In this document: positions 31,832 through 33,742 of the stretch, piece by piece
Layout of the letters: every line of letters starts with the position of its first letter
How positions within the stretch are numbered: position 1 is the stretch's first letter
Notes under the pieces: generated by a model
Database searches by the model: none
The model's input: only the letters and a program-made list of their open reading frames with translations
What the model was told of the DNA's origin: nothing
Assembly: GCA_963169515.1 (NCBI GenBank)
Contig: CAUJEF010000152.1
Span: forward strand, 1 to 33,742
Direction of reading: 5' to 3'
DNA: 33,742 bases
Origin: Bdellovibrionota bacterium
Lineage (GTDB): Bacteria; Bdellovibrionota; Bdellovibrionia; Bdellovibrionales; JAEYZS01
Translations under genes and position numbers: made by a program

Positions 31832-33742
31832 TAGATCGCCTTATACAAACGATCGTAATCTTGCTTTGCCTTTTCGATAAACTTTCTAAATTGCATATCA
31901 TTCATTTGTTTGGGCTCTGCCGTGTTTTCATCCACAATAGTGCGAAACTCTGAACTTGTTGGCGGCAACGGTTGGTTTTCACTTACGATTGGCTCGTTAA
32001 TTTGCAGCAACATGACCGCCACACGTTTTCGAACATTTTCAAGATAGTTCAACAGAATATTAATATATCCATCGAACTTCGCATCAAGATTTTTAACTCT
32101 GCCTTGAATCTGCTGTGCAACAGTCGATGAGGTTGATGCATACAATACATTCAAAGTTGGATTTTCCACGTCAAAGCCGGGAACCATTTTCAATACACTT
32201 TTAAGCTCGTTCGGAAGATCAATCCCTGACGACGCAGCAATCATTAATCCCGCAATTGATAAGCCCTTTTCCTGTAAAATTGCCGGCGTGGGAATCACAG
32301 TATTAAGGTCAATCCCAGCCGCCGCGAACATTTTTGCGATTCGATTTGCTTTATAAGCAGCAAAGAAACGGTTTTCTTTCATCGCCTCGAATGTCTCGGC
32401 CCTCAAAGTACGCGGATCTAGGTTGCGAAATCCGACAAATTCCGTTTGACCTGTCATTGGATTTTTTAATTCCGTATCAACACGAACAATCTTGTAGGTC
32501 TTAATAAGCGTATTGATAAATTTACGATATTGACTAGCGAAGTTTGCGTCGCCTCGAATGATAAACGCATTATTCGAATCCATTGCAAAACTTCGGATGT
32601 CACCGTTTGCCGAACCAACAATCACATCGTCACCAATCAATGAAAGCTTTGTGTGAAGCGAAAACACCTGATCGAATTTTTCGCCATTTAACTCTACTTG
32701 TGTCGGTGCGTTTGAATATTGATAATATTCAATTTTTGCACGCTTGTTCATTTCAGCAATTTTATCTGCCTTGCGTTTTGCGTTTTTTTCTTTATCCACG
32801 GCTTTTTGGTCCGCTTGAATTCGCTTTTCCAAAGCCTGATAGAAAGAATACATCGCAAAGCTTGCGTACATATTCACGGGCGCTAGATCTGTTGATTTTA
32901 CAGAATTCGTGATGATTTTTACGGTAACATTGTGGCAGTCTAAATTTCTCCAGCCGCCTTGTTCGTCGATATCATTAGAATCTTTAAAGATGCGGCCCAT
33001 TTTTCCAAGCGCCATTAAAAGATTCGAAGACGGGAACCAGTACGCTGAATGCAAAATTACTTCTTGCGGACCTGGTTTTTTACAAATACTCAACAATTCA
33101 TCGACCCATAGTTTATGGATGTTTTTCCCCGAATACTGCTCACGGGCATATTCAGCTCCAAAATTACGTTTTTCGTATGTTGCCTTTGATACTTTGCCTG
33201 TTTTTTTATCAAGCCAAAACTTAGAAAATGGTAGATTTTCTAGGTAACCTGCCGCAAGGCCCGAGCTGACCGGAAACACACCATTAGTAATGGTGAATGA
33301 TGAATCCATACCCGCAGTTTGTTTTAATGCAATATCCACAAGGTTATGGGTCTCCTTTGCATTAGCATAGTTCCCTTTAAGAGGTGGGTTAACAACAGCA
33401 GAATCGGCCAGGGCTACATCTGGCGCTGGGCCGTAATCACGAACTTCGGCGTTATATTTTTCAGTTTGTTTATCTATGTTTGCTTTAATATCCGGAAAAC
33501 GCTGCTCAGACGTTTTGAAATTCTTAGTAAGGTACTCAAGCATGCATGCTACACCCTCTTCATCCCCGACGTTCAAATTAATCGCAGCTTCTTCCTCTGG
33601 CGTTAGAATATGATTCGCTTGGTCTTTATATTGGAACTTAATTATTTGTCCCTTAATATTGTGCACTGGGACCGGTGTAAGTTTATTTTGAGCTGCAATC
33701 TGTATTTTTGCAGTAGTGATTGATTGCTCACACGATTTTGCA
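31831..33742 (-). CDS. Phospholipase D-family protein, 3' part (5' end outside window)
   Basis: The frame stays open to the last base of the window, so the gene starts beyond it; at least 636 residues are present. Counting from the GTG at 33666, a second PLD-type domain is seen: VILHSAYWFPSSNLLM near 203, VKIITNSVKSTDLAPVN at about 249-265, then H338-T-K340 with Asp346 and G351-S-A-N354, and RSF. The Asp is one position later than in the common HxKx4D motif, so activity should be tested. The layout recalls cardiolipin synthase/YmdC-like proteins. A Lys-rich helical insertion (about 285-312) and a long C-terminal tail of over 200 residues are unusual. The first HKD motif is expected upstream of the window. 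Confidence 0.75.
   Translation of the reverse strand, partial: AKSCEQSITTAKIQIAAQNKLTPVPVHNIKGQIIKFQYKDQANHILTPEEEAAINLNVGDEEGVACMLEYLTKNFKTSEQRFPDIKANIDKQTEKYNAEVRDYGPAPDVALADSAVVNPPLKGNYANAKETHNLVDIALKQTAGMDSSFTITNGVFPVSSGLAAGYLENLPFSKFWLDKKTGKVSKATYEKRNFGAEYAREQYSGKNIHKLWVDELLSICKKPGPQEVILHSAYWFPSSNLLMALGKMGRIFKDSNDIDEQGGWRNLDCHNVTVKIITNSVKSTDLAPVNMYASFAMYSFYQALEKRIQADQKAVDKEKNAKRKADKIAEMNKRAKIEYYQYSNAPTQVELNGEKFDQVFSLHTKLSLIGDDVIVGSANGDIRSFAMDSNNAFIIRGDANFASQYRKFINTLIKTYKIVRVDTELKNPMTGQTEFVGFRNLDPRTLRAETFEAMKENRFFAAYKANRIAKMFAAAGIDLNTVIPTPAILQEKGLSIAGLMIAASSGIDLPNELKSVLKMVPGFDVENPTLNVLYASTSSTVAQQIQGRVKNLDAKFDGYINILLNYLENVRKRVAVMLLQINEPIVSENQPLPPTSSEFRTIVDENTAEPKQMNDMQFRKFIEKAKQDYDRLYKAI

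Noticed and set aside
1-33742. CRISPR arrays, tRNA or rRNA genes, prophage or integrase genes
   Set aside because: No regularly spaced repeats, cloverleaf-like segments or phage-type genes were seen; the only mobile-type gene is the RAYT.

Overview
The window is a gene-dense chromosomal stretch of a Gram-negative bacterium. Outer-membrane barrels, lipoproteins, a LemA/M48 pair, a PilZ protein, a lone CpaF-type ATPase and a lipoprotein starting near an N-N-C-G-E-G-F motif all suit a predatory or predator-related bacterium of the Bdellovibrionota. That placement is inference from protein flavour; no marker gene is present. There is no rRNA, tRNA or CRISPR. No gap between genes exceeds about 230 bases.

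Region 1 (1-8.9 kb) is the striking part: what looks like an undescribed sulfation-linked RiPP (ribosomally made, modified peptide) locus. In order it holds the end of a CysN-type sulfate adenylyltransferase, an APS kinase, a small S26-type signal peptidase, a PqqD-like protein on the opposite strand, an unlisted 56-residue peptide gene ending in HGGSGTCTS, a PAPS-dependent sulfotransferase, a second PqqD-like protein, a full-length class I lanthipeptide dehydratase (LanB), a multi-membrane GT-C glycosyltransferase, a third PqqD-like protein, and an opposing family 2 glycosyltransferase whose tail may be a fourth, degenerate PqqD-like domain. The sulfate genes make PAPS, the sulfotransferase spends it, the LanB can dehydrate Ser/Thr, and the PqqD-like proteins could present the leader. 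The candidate precursor has no Tyr, so any sulfate would go on Ser/Thr or on a sugar.

Region 2 (8.9-13.2 kb) is a nucleotide-sugar block: RmlB, a polyprenyl-phosphate sugar transferase, a sugar C-methyltransferase, an SDR reductase/epimerase and an RmlC-like epimerase. Together they could build a C-methylated 6-deoxyhexose and load it on a lipid carrier. That is the kind of donor the GT-C enzyme of region 1 would use outside the inner membrane.

Region 3 (13.2-23.7 kb) holds a beta-helix lipoprotein with a Pro/Thr linker, a secreted subtilisin, a small membrane protein with a CpaF ATPase, LemA plus a large M48 protease, a membrane PilZ protein, a small coiled-coil protein and acetyl-CoA synthetase. 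Region 4 (23.8-33.7 kb) holds a barrel protein with MarC, a cyclic-nucleotide-binding protein with a zinc ribbon, a RAYT transposase flanked by inverted REP hairpins, a 981-residue secreted protein of unknown role, another barrel protein, a small basic aromatic protein and the 3' part of a phospholipase D-family gene.

Five convergent gene pairs overlap at their 3' ends, so little space is left for terminators. Start sites were moved from the longest reading frame wherever an ATGA overlap or a Shine-Dalgarno sequence pointed to a better one.
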